This document shows, in pieces, positions 24,440-32,305 of a DNA stretch of 36,825 bases. Source of the stretch: Turneriella sp. (GTDB lineage: Bacteria; Spirochaetota; Leptospiria; Turneriellales; Turneriellaceae); NCBI GenBank assembly GCA_019186965.1, contig JABARV010000024.1:1-36825 (forward strand). The letters are read 5' to 3'. The notes below the pieces were generated by a model. That model saw nothing but the letters and a program-made list of their open reading frames with translations, ran no database searches and was not told the origin of the DNA. The stretch's first letter is position 1; each line of letters starts with the position of its first letter. Both the position numbers and the translations under genes were made by a program.

Positions 24440-26050
24440 GACATCCTTGTCATTGGCGGCGGTGTAAGTGGTGCATCCATCGCATGGGATGCGGCGTTGC
24501 GTGGGCATTCGGTTGCACTCATTGAACGTAAAGATTTTGGCCACGCCACGTCGGCGGCGACTTCAAAGCTTATCCACGGCGGTTTACGTTATTTGGCGCA
24601 AGGCGATATCCCCGTTGTGCGTGAATCGCTTAGGGAGAGACGGTACCTCGAACTGAACATGCCGCACCAGGTTTTTCCGATGCCGTTCCTAATGCCCATT
24701 TACGATTTTACTCCAACAGCGCGCTGGATGCTTGGTTTAGGCTTAACGCTTTACGATATGCTTGCCTGGGATCGCAATTATATCGACGATCCAGATAAAC
24801 ACTTGGACCGTAAAAGATGGCTATCAAAAGAAAAGGCACTTATGCTCGAACCGGGGCTTAACCAGAACGGGCTTAAAGGAGCGTACTATTATTACGATGC
24901 ATTAAACCGGCATCCAAACCGCTCCAATTTGGAATATATTCTTTCAGCAGCAGCTAAAGGAGCCATTGTCGCAAATTATGTTGCGTGCGACGATTTTATT
25001 GTCGAAGAAAACGAAGCGGGTAAAAAAGTTGTCGGCGTTGTCGCCCGCGATATGCAAAGTGGACGGGCATTCCCAATACGTTCAAAAGTTACTGTGAATG
25101 CCTCTGGCCCGTGGGGCGACATTGTGTTGGGTAAGCTGCGGCAAACGTCTGCGCACAAGCTTACGCGCTCCAAGGGTATCCATTTACTTTTTCCGCGTAT
25201 CCATAAAAATACGACGATTGCGTTGGAGACGAAAAAAAAGGAGCACATGTTCCTTATACCATGGCGCGATTATACGCTTTTAGGCACAACCGATACCGAA
25301 TTTACGGGAAATCCAGACGAAGTTGGCGTGACACGCGACGATGCACAAAGTTTTATCGACACATACAACGAATACTTTCCAGAGCGAAAAACTTTGGATG
25401 ATGTTGTAAATTCATACGCGGGTTTACGCCCGTTAGTGGCTTCTTCTTCTGTAACAAGTACGTACAAAGCGTCGCGTAAACACGAAATAGTGTACCATAA
25501 AAAAGACGATAATGTCGACGGCCTTGTATCTGTTTTTGGCGGCAAATGGACAACGTCGCGTGCACTCGCAGAGGAAACCGTTAACCTCATCGAAAAAAGG
25601 TTTTCGTTTTCGCGGCATAAGTCGCTTTCGCACAAGACTCCTGTTATAGGTGGGGAAGTTGGCGGGCGCTTAGCGCACTATATCGCCGAAGCGCATAAAA
25701 AATGGGATAATATTTATCCGATTGACCTCATTGATCACCTTATTGAGATTTATGGTGCGCTTTACGAACGTGTATTAGACTACGCAATTAAAGATAAATC
25801 GCTGCTGCGCCCCATAGATAGCGAGTACGCTTTTATCCATGCAGAAATTTATTACGCTATAGAGCAAGAAATGGCGCTCACGTTGGATGATTTCCTTAGG
25901 CGCCGTTGTGGTATGGGCAATATGGGGTTTATCTCCGACTCCGCGTTATTATCAATCACAAATGTTATGGGGGACTTACTCCGCTGGGATAATACACGTC
26001 GTAAAGAAGAGGTTGCCCTTTTCAAAAAATCGCGTAGCCTTATTTTTTGA
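24401..26050 (+). CDS. glpD: Glycerol-3-phosphate dehydrogenase, FAD-dependent
   Basis: This flavoenzyme oxidises glycerol-3-phosphate to dihydroxyacetone phosphate and passes electrons to quinone at the inner membrane. DILVIGGGVSGASIAWDA is the FAD-binding Rossmann motif, and SAATSKLIHGGLRYL the conserved GlpD segment. SKGIHLLFPR, LLGTTDTEF, SYAGLRPL and GGKWTTSR follow in the usual order, then a helical DAO C-terminal domain. I start at ATG 24401 (549 residues); a TTG at 24365 would add 12 residues without a ribosome site. It would use the glycerol backbone left after lipid hydrolysis. The last 11 bp overlap an opposing hydrolase remnant. Confidence 0.95.
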   Translation: MRRDLQKFQNRTFDILVIGGGVSGASIAWDAALRGHSVALIERKDFGHATSAATSKLIHGGLRYLAQGDIPVVRESLRERRYLELNMPHQVFPMPFLMPIYDFTPTARWMLGLGLTLYDMLAWDRNYIDDPDKHLDRKRWLSKEKALMLEPGLNQNGLKGAYYYYDALNRHPNRSNLEYILSAAAKGAIVANYVACDDFIVEENEAGKKVVGVVARDMQSGRAFPIRSKVTVNASGPWGDIVLGKLRQTSAHKLTRSKGIHLLFPRIHKNTTIALETKKKEHMFLIPWRDYTLLGTTDTEFTGNPDEVGVTRDDAQSFIDTYNEYFPERKTLDDVVNSYAGLRPLVASSSVTSTYKASRKHEIVYHKKDDNVDGLVSVFGGKWTTSRALAEETVNLIEKRFSFSRHKSLSHKTPVIGGEVGGRLAHYIAEAHKKWDNIYPIDLIDHLIEIYGALYERVLDYAIKDKSLLRPIDSEYAFIHAEIYYAIEQEMALTLDDFLRRRCGMGNMGFISDSALLSITNVMGDLLRWDNTRRKEEVALFKKSRSLIF

Positions 26051-26705
26051 AAGCCTTCTGCAAGAACGCCGCTTGGCTGTTCGCGTTCTCTCTCGCCGTA
26101 TCGCCCAAGTATATATCGTAGTGCCTGCATGGAAATTCGGTAATTTTCTTATTTGGGTGTTTTACGCGATTATATGCTTCTTGGATAAACTCAGGCAAGA
26201 CTTCTTCGTCTTGGGTTGCAGAGACAAAATAGACGGGCTGCGAAATTTTATCTACCGACCCCATTGGTTCGTATTCCGCCATTTCGCTAAAGACCCGCGC
26301 GAGCATTTTATTTTTCCAACCGCCCCGCAACGGGCGTAGCGCCGCTTGCCAAAAAGGTGGTAGAGTAGTTCTCGATTTTTTGTACTTCTTAGAAATATTT
26401 TCTTTGCTCTTTGAAAAAGCAAATTCATTCGGTTTGCCAAACACGGTAACGTACACGGGTGGCAGACGAATCTTCGTTGTGCGTCTTAAAAACGAACGGA
26501 GTAAATCCAAGAGAGTCAAAAATACAAATCGTACTAATGTAAAATCTTTGGGTTCGAGATTCTTACTGTTTTTCAAATAGGGTACTTGAGCGATTACGGC
26601 TTGAATCGCATTGGGATAATCCGCCGCAAGTCTAACGACCACCCCGCCTGAAAAGCTGGAGCCCCAGAGCGCAATTCGAAGCGTGTTGACCGAAGATACG
26701 GCATG
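26040..26705 (-). pseudogene. Alpha/beta-hydrolase, C-terminal remnant
   Basis: The open frame encodes the second half of a serine alpha/beta-hydrolase. The nucleophile elbow GSSFSGG lies right at its beginning, the acid is in SATQDEEVLPEF, and the base is in CRHYDIYLGD. The N-terminal 80-110 residues that carry the first strands and the oxyanion region are missing. Upstream, the frame is closed by TGA at 26708-26706, and no good start codon precedes the nucleophile. The remaining 200 residues are intact and free of stops, so the truncation may be fairly recent. It sits directly against the truncated DUF1554 lipoprotein gene, which points to a deletion joining two genes. Confidence 0.75.
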
Positions 26706-27015
26706 TCATGTCTTCGCTCGAAGAACTCAGCCACGCAACATAACTGCCGGGTAAACTTGCCGTCTGTGCAAAATAATTGCATGCACAATCGGCGGCGGCA
26801 ATGCCAACTCCCGCGCAATTATACGGCGTATTCGTAAATTGACTAAAACTCGCGCCCACCACTTGCGTATCGGCAACGAATGCGTATAACTCACCGACTT
26901 CGTTATCGTCTCGATTATTCCAGTTTTCCGGATTCTCTAACTTATCCACCAAGCCGTAGTTGTTGCAATTAAAGAAGATGCCGAGTATCATGGCTATAAC
27001 ACAAATTCTACTCAT
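26632..27015 (-). pseudogene. DUF1554-type lipoprotein, N-terminal remnant
   Basis: The start ATG at 27015 lies 1 nt after the TGA of the acyl-CoA synthetase upstream, so it was once co-translated. MSRICVIAMILGIFFNC is a lipoprotein signal with a relaxed lipobox and a candidate lipidated Cys17. The mature part (GELYAFVADTQVVG, then AGVGIAAADCACNYFA, then GSYVAWLSSS) follows the DUF1554 pattern of leptospiral surface lipoproteins. After MTCRIFG near residue 108 the sequence stops resembling the family and runs 20 more residues in a frame antagonistic to the hydrolase frame. About half of a usual DUF1554 domain is missing. A short stable fusion product cannot be excluded. Confidence 0.65.
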
Positions 27016-27016
27016 A

Positions 27017-28930
27017 TCATTCCGCATAAATTTTTTCAATCTCGTCCGCATAGATTTCAACAATCGCATGGCGTTTCAGCGAAAGTTTTGCCGTAAGCTC
27101 GCGGTCTTTTTCCCATATGGTTTCAAGAACGGCAAAGCCGCCGATGCGCTCGAACGCTTTGAAACCGTTTTGTGCGCTAATAAGCCTTTGTATTTCAGCG
27201 CGCATCCATTTTTGCGTCTCGGCGTTCTCTGCAATCGCGCGTCGTGTATCGCCTAAATTTTTGAGAGCCTCGACGCGCGGCACGATGAGTAAGCCTAAAA
27301 ATTTTTTATCTTGCCCCACCACCATGCACTGTTCTATGTAAGGCGACTCTAAAAGCTTTGCTTCGATGGGCGTCGGTTCGACGTTCTCGCCGTTTGAAAG
27401 CACAATCGTCTCTTTGCTACGCCCGACGATTTTCAAACAATCGTTCGCCGTCATCACCACTAAATCGCCGGTATTCATAAAACCGTCGTGCAACACTTTG
27501 CGCGTCGCTTCGGGGTTCTTAAAATAGCCCGCCATCACTTGCGGCCCTTTGACGTGCAGTTCTCCTTTTTTGCCGAAATAATCTTTCCCCGGATAAATCA
27601 CCGCGCCGGTTGCTATATCGACAATGCGGATTTCAGTTTCGGCATAGAGAGGGCCGACGGTGCCGATGACGGCATTTTCAGGCAAACGAACTGCAATGAT
27701 CGGCGACGTCTCGGTCATGCCGTAGCCCTCTAAAACGGGTATGCCTATATCGTTAAAAAATTGGTCGATATGCTGCGGCAATGCACCGCCGCCCGAAATC
27801 GTCGCACGCAAACGACCGCCGGTTGCGGCGCGTATTTTCGAGAGCACGATTGCGTCTAAAACGAGCGCAGGAATAAAAGTGACGGCGAGCGTAAAGAGAG
27901 CAAGAACAATACTTACAGTACGCGCCCCCATACTTTGCGGAAAAATATACAAATTTTGCGCCTTGAGTTCGCGCAGCGCATTTCGGTACGTTGCGCTCAA
28001 ACGTACCGCCGCATGAAAAAGCCCCTTGCGTATCGGGCTACTCTCGGCGATACGCGCGGCGATGCCGTTATAGATGCTCTCCCAAAGACGGGGCGCAGAC
28101 GCCATAAATGTAGGCTTAACGTTAGACAAATCTGCCTTCAAATTTTTTACGTTGGTGTATGCCGTTTTCGCACCGCAAGCAATCGAAATAATCTCAAATG
28201 CGCGCTCAAAAATATGCCACACCGGCAGAATCGAAAGCATCACGTCGTTTTTTTCAAAACCCAACGGAAGATTGCGAATTTGCGACATAATATTCTCGTG
28301 GGTGAGCATGACGCCTTTGGGTTCGCCCGTAGTGCCTGAGGTGTAGATGAGCGTAAAGAGGTCGTTGGGATGTATCGCGTTTAGTCTTGAGAGCACTTTA
28401 GCTTTATCAAGGCTACGCCCTGCTTCAACGAGTTGCGGCAGTGAATGGATTTTCCACGGCGAATGCGACGTTTCAAATGCGGTCATGGTAACGACGTGCT
28501 TCACCTGCGGCAATTTATCCGTACACGAAACGAGTTTATCCCATACGTTGCGGTTTTCTATAATAACGATGCGGCACTCCGCATGGTTTACGATATAGCC
28601 GATTTCTTCGCGCGTCGCATCGGTACCGCGCGGTACATCCGCTGCGCCGTTCAAAATCACGGCATAGTCGCACAGCATCCATTCGAGGCGATTGTCGGCT
28701 AAAATAGCGACGTGTTCTCGCGCTTCCAGAGCGCAAAATTCGGCAAGCGCCGCCGCGAGATTCAATCCGTCTTCGTAGAGCTCGGCATACGTGGGGCCGT
28801 CGAACCCGTCTGGGGTGCGCGTTAAAAATGATTTCTCATTGGCGTACTCAGTAGCAGCGTAGTGGTAGAGCTCGCCGAGGTTTCGTAGGTTGCTATGTTG
28901 TTGCTTTTTCATGCCCAACATGTAACCCAT
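27017..28930 (-). CDS. Long-chain acyl-CoA synthetase (FAA1/COG1022 type), second copy
   Basis: This 637-residue paralogue of the enzyme at 16070-17947 activates long-chain fatty acids. Motifs in order are YTSGTTGEPKGVMLTHENI, LPVWHIFERAFE, SGGGALPQHIDQFF, EGYGMTETSPI, NTGDLV and GRSKETIVLSNGENVEP. A hydrophobic stretch (VSIVLALFTLAVTFIP) in the middle could associate with the membrane, as in related spirochaete enzymes. GGAG lies 9 nt before the ATG at 28930. The AraC-type gene ends 45 nt upstream on the same strand, and the lipoprotein remnant follows immediately downstream. G+C is visibly higher than in the 16070 copy. Confidence 0.92.
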   Translation of the reverse strand: MGYMLGMKKQQHSNLRNLGELYHYAATEYANEKSFLTRTPDGFDGPTYAELYEDGLNLAAALAEFCALEAREHVAILADNRLEWMLCDYAVILNGAADVPRGTDATREEIGYIVNHAECRIVIIENRNVWDKLVSCTDKLPQVKHVVTMTAFETSHSPWKIHSLPQLVEAGRSLDKAKVLSRLNAIHPNDLFTLIYTSGTTGEPKGVMLTHENIMSQIRNLPLGFEKNDVMLSILPVWHIFERAFEIISIACGAKTAYTNVKNLKADLSNVKPTFMASAPRLWESIYNGIAARIAESSPIRKGLFHAAVRLSATYRNALRELKAQNLYIFPQSMGARTVSIVLALFTLAVTFIPALVLDAIVLSKIRAATGGRLRATISGGGALPQHIDQFFNDIGIPVLEGYGMTETSPIIAVRLPENAVIGTVGPLYAETEIRIVDIATGAVIYPGKDYFGKKGELHVKGPQVMAGYFKNPEATRKVLHDGFMNTGDLVVMTANDCLKIVGRSKETIVLSNGENVEPTPIEAKLLESPYIEQCMVVGQDKKFLGLLIVPRVEALKNLGDTRRAIAENAETQKWMRAEIQRLISAQNGFKAFERIGGFAVLETIWEKDRELTAKLSLKRHAIVEIYADEIEKIYAE

Positions 28931-28975
28931 TTTTTGGGCTCCGTCGCCCTAAATCATGATTCTGGTCGCATTTTT

Positions 28976-30073
28976 TTATATTTTCATGGCTGTTTTTAGA
29001 TATTCGCTGGGATTAACACCCGTTTCAAGCCGAAATGCTGTATTGAATGCACTTTTTGAGTTGAACCCACACGCAAACGCAGTGCCGAGTATATTAACCT
29101 CTTTATCTTTCTCAAGACGACGACAAACTTCTTGAATACGTAGCCGATTGATAAATCGGTTAAAATTGATTTTTTCGTTGTCGTTGACGAGTTGCGACAA
29201 CTGGTCGGGGCGCAGCGAAAAATGGGATGCTATATCGACAAGACGTGCGCTGTCGTTCAAATAAAGCTTTTCTTCAATAATACGCCCGCGGATTTGCGGC
29301 CACACCCAAGAAGCTTTGGTCGTCAACCGCTGGTACCGACGGGCATCGCGTCCCAGAAGTTCTGGAAACTGCGGCGTTCGCATAAGCGCGACAAATGCAA
29401 TAGCGCACGAGAGAGAAAATAACACGATTGCAATTTCTTTGAAAAAAAACCGCTGCGACGTTAAAACCGCGCAGATCATACAAATTGCACCCAAACAAAT
29501 TAGGGAAAGAAATACGGCAAGAGCGCGAAAAAAATACAAAACCGTCGGTGCAGTAAAAAATCGACGCGCAAACCAGACCGCAAAGGTGGTATACACCAAA
29601 GGGAGTGCATATGAGAGTACAAAAATAATTCTTAACTGGAGTGGTGGATAGAGTTGAAAAAGCAGAGAGGGTTCTCCAAACAAAGTCGCTTTTGTGGCCG
29701 CGGGCAAAATATAAAAATCGCGCAACCACAACACGCAGAGGATAGCAGGTAGTGCATGTAAAAGTGACTTTCGTGTAAGAGCAAAACTTGCATCGCCCGC
29801 GCAACGTATAAATAGATACGTAAACGGCCCCAAAAGTAACGCCGCAGGTAGATGAGACAAAAACAAGTGCGGCCACGTAGCTAAAAAGCCGCCAAGATAC
29901 GCAGCCAGCATAAAAATAGCGGCAGCAAAAAGTAGAAAGAGCCCTGCACCCGTAATGCGTAAAGCACTGCGCTGCCGCCCTAAGAGTAATGCTAATGCCG
30001 TATAAAATGCAGTGAATGCGCCCCCAACACCAATGGTTGTTGTCACTGAGAGCATGAATAACCTTTTAGGCAA
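28976..30073 (-). CDS. Membrane-bound AraC-family transcriptional regulator
   Basis: This 365-residue protein has about seven N-terminal membrane helices (roughly 1-240) and a C-terminal AraC/XylS DNA-binding domain (about 265-365). LVDIASHFSLRPDQLSQLVN is the first helix-turn-helix, and ILGTAFACGFNSKSAFNTAFR with the GVNPSEY tail is the second. Such regulators presumably sense something in or across the membrane and bind DNA while anchored. It sits between the EtfD-like gene and an acyl-CoA synthetase gene on the same strand, so fatty-acid metabolism is a likely target; that is inference. AAGG lies just before its ATG. Confidence 0.88.
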   Translation of the reverse strand: MPKRLFMLSVTTTIGVGGAFTAFYTALALLLGRQRSALRITGAGLFLLFAAAIFMLAAYLGGFLATWPHLFLSHLPAALLLGPFTYLFIRCAGDASFALTRKSLLHALPAILCVLWLRDFYILPAATKATLFGEPSLLFQLYPPLQLRIIFVLSYALPLVYTTFAVWFARRFFTAPTVLYFFRALAVFLSLICLGAICMICAVLTSQRFFFKEIAIVLFSLSCAIAFVALMRTPQFPELLGRDARRYQRLTTKASWVWPQIRGRIIEEKLYLNDSARLVDIASHFSLRPDQLSQLVNDNEKINFNRFINRLRIQEVCRRLEKDKEVNILGTAFACGFNSKSAFNTAFRLETGVNPSEYLKTAMKI

Positions 30074-30102
30074 TCTAAGGACACAAGAACGTCCTTAGAT
30101 TG
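30071..30102 (-). terminator. Hairpin between the EtfD-like and AraC-type genes
   Basis: CAATCTAAGGAC at 30071-30082 is perfectly inverted at 30091-30102 around an 8-nt loop. Read on the minus strand it follows the EtfD-like stop by 9 nt and ends at the AraC-type start region. No U-tract follows, so it may stabilise the upstream message or attenuate rather than fully terminate. Confidence 0.55.
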
Positions 30103-30111
30103 GCATAATCA

Positions 30112-32184
30112 CTATTTCAAACTACGCTCTAAGATCTCTGCAATGTCAAGAGTCTTGACGCCTTCTTCTTGGCCAAGCTCCTTGACGCCATCGGTAATCA
30201 TTGTGAGGCAGAAGGGGCATGCACTTGCAACTGTTCTCGCCTCTGTGGCGACAAGTTGCTTCGTGCGCTTTACGTTAACGCGCTCGTTGCCCTTTTCTTC
30301 TTCTTTCCACATTTGTGCGCCACCAGCACCGCAGCAAAGGCCGCGCTGTTTGTGGTCGTTGGGTTCAACCACTTTAGTGCCGGTTGCTTTAGAAATAACT
30401 GCACGCGGTGCGTCGTATGTGTCGTTGTAACGGCCTAAGTAACACGAGTCGTGGTACGTAATCGAGCCCAACTCTTTGGCTTTTTCAGGGTCGAGTTCGA
30501 TTTTTTTATCGTTCACCAGTTTTTCAAAATAGGTCGAGTGGTGCTCCACCTCAAAATTGCCCCCCAATTGCGGGTATTCGTTTTTGAGCGTGTTGAAGCA
30601 GTGCGGGCAACCGGTGACGACTTTCTTTACACCGTAATTATTCATCGTTTGGATGTTCATGCCTGCGAGGGTTTGGAACAAGTATTCGTTTCCCGCGCGG
30701 CGCGCCGAGTCGCCGGTGCAGTTTTCTTCGGTACCCAAAATGCCGTATTTCACGTCGGCCTTGTTGAGGACAGTGGCAATCGAACGTGCGATTTTTTTGT
30801 TGCGGTCATCAAACGCGCCAGCGCATCCTACCCAAAAAAGAACTTCGGGTTCTTTGCCTTCTTCTTTCCACTTTGCCATTGTTTTAATATCCAAACCTTC
30901 TGTCCATTCTTCGCGCTTGTGCGCACCAACACCCCATGGGTTCGATTGGTTTTCCATGTTGGTGAGCGCGGTTTGAAGCTCACCGGGGAGATTACCTTCG
31001 GAAAGGACAAGCGCACGGCGCATACCCACGATGGCGTCGACTTGGTTGTTACCCACAGGGCAGGCCTCAACGCATGCATAGCAGGTGGTACACGCCCACA
31101 GCGCTTCTTGAGAGGTATAATTATCGATGACGCGTAGCTCGGGCATTTGCGCAATTTCTTCGTCTGTTTTGCCCGCTTTTTTTGCCGCATCGTACTTACT
31201 CATTTGCTCCATGAGCGCATGCTTTAAGTCGGTCATGATTGACTTGGGATTTAAAACTTTGCCGGTGCGGTTTGCAGGGCATTCGATGGTACAACGACCG
31301 CATTCGATACAGCTTAAACCGTTTAAGTGGTCTTTCCAGGTAAAATCTTGAACTTTTGCTGATCCCCAAGGTGTCACTCCATCTTCTAAATCAATGAATG
31401 ACAATTGCCCTTTGGGAGTTTCTTTTTCAAACCAGAAGTTTGCCGGCGCCCAGATGAGGTGCGCGTGCTTTGAATTGGGCACAAACGCCATGAACGCAAA
31501 CACCGTCATGATGTGCGTCCACCAGCCGCCGATAAACCATGAACCTGCGTTGGCTTGGTTTATACCCGCTGCAGTAAGTATGTTTACCACGGTTTGGCGG
31601 ATGGGTGAAATGTGCGAGTTTGCATGCAGGATGGCGTGTGAAGCTTCTGCAACAAGCGTTGAAAGCATGAGGAGTGAAATCATTCCGATGACAATCATCG
31701 ATTGCAAAGATGGCCGATCGAGCTCGTACGCACGGTACACCCAGCGGCGTAAGGCGAAAAATAATAGCCCCGCTAACACGAGGATTGAGAAAATATCGAG
31801 AGCATAGCCGTAGATAAAGTTAAAGTGTGGAATTACTTTTTCGATAAGTTCGGGGATAGAAAACTCGTACCCTGTTGTGCCGACAAGAGGCATCGTGTAT
31901 GGCCCAAAAAATCCGCCGATGATTTGGCTTGAAGTATGTGCACCGTAGACGATAAAGCCGTAAAAGATGAAAACGTGTGCGAGTCCACGGATGGGGCGCT
32001 TCATAAGTTTTTTTTGCAGAAGAACGTTGATAATGACGTTGTTGACCTTTTGCATAAAAGTCGACTTGATTGCATAAGGTTGAGCGAGGTGCGAAAGACG
32101 CCAAAATTTGCGCACGGTGAAGATAGCATAAGTAAAAGAAAGGACACATGCAACGGAATAAATTGCGACTTGAGCGATTTCCAT
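30112..32184 (-). CDS. Membrane Fe-S oxidoreductase, EtfD/EMO-like
   Basis: This 690-residue protein has an N-terminal membrane domain of about six helices resembling NarI/heterodisulfide reductase subunit E, then two [4Fe-4S] sites (Cys292, 295, 298, 302 and Cys365, 368, 371, 375). Two cysteine-rich CCG domains follow: Cys454, 489, 526, 529, and Cys581, 617, 618, 656, 659 with the sequence LCCGAGGAQMW. This architecture is that of EtfD/EMO, which takes electrons from electron-transfer flavoprotein during acyl-CoA dehydrogenation and reduces (mena)quinone. No etfAB lies in the window. An alternative is another Hdr-like quinone reductase. The surrounding thiolase, acyl-CoA synthetase and aconitase genes favour a beta-oxidation role. 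Confidence 0.88.
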   Translation of the reverse strand: MEIAQVAIYSVACVLSFTYAIFTVRKFWRLSHLAQPYAIKSTFMQKVNNVIINVLLQKKLMKRPIRGLAHVFIFYGFIVYGAHTSSQIIGGFFGPYTMPLVGTTGYEFSIPELIEKVIPHFNFIYGYALDIFSILVLAGLLFFALRRWVYRAYELDRPSLQSMIVIGMISLLMLSTLVAEASHAILHANSHISPIRQTVVNILTAAGINQANAGSWFIGGWWTHIMTVFAFMAFVPNSKHAHLIWAPANFWFEKETPKGQLSFIDLEDGVTPWGSAKVQDFTWKDHLNGLSCIECGRCTIECPANRTGKVLNPKSIMTDLKHALMEQMSKYDAAKKAGKTDEEIAQMPELRVIDNYTSQEALWACTTCYACVEACPVGNNQVDAIVGMRRALVLSEGNLPGELQTALTNMENQSNPWGVGAHKREEWTEGLDIKTMAKWKEEGKEPEVLFWVGCAGAFDDRNKKIARSIATVLNKADVKYGILGTEENCTGDSARRAGNEYLFQTLAGMNIQTMNNYGVKKVVTGCPHCFNTLKNEYPQLGGNFEVEHHSTYFEKLVNDKKIELDPEKAKELGSITYHDSCYLGRYNDTYDAPRAVISKATGTKVVEPNDHKQRGLCCGAGGAQMWKEEEKGNERVNVKRTKQLVATEARTVASACPFCLTMITDGVKELGQEEGVKTLDIAEILERSLK

Positions 32185-32230
32185 GAGTGCTTCTTTAAAA
32201 ATGGAATCGAGTGTAAAGGAAATTATGACA

Positions 32231-32251
32231 AGTTAATGACATGAGGCTCTT
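32231..32251 (-). repeat. Degenerate copy of dispersed repeat (copy E)
   Basis: CATGAGGCTCTT at 32240-32251 is identical to 12167-12178, and an AGTT lies at nearly the same distance upstream in both. It sits in the divergent spacer between the EtfD-like gene and aconitase. Confidence 0.3.
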
Positions 32252-32305
32252 GCTCTTTTGTGGCTTCTTTCTCGACAAGGCCAGTCGGGAAAAAAAACTT
32301 TCCGT

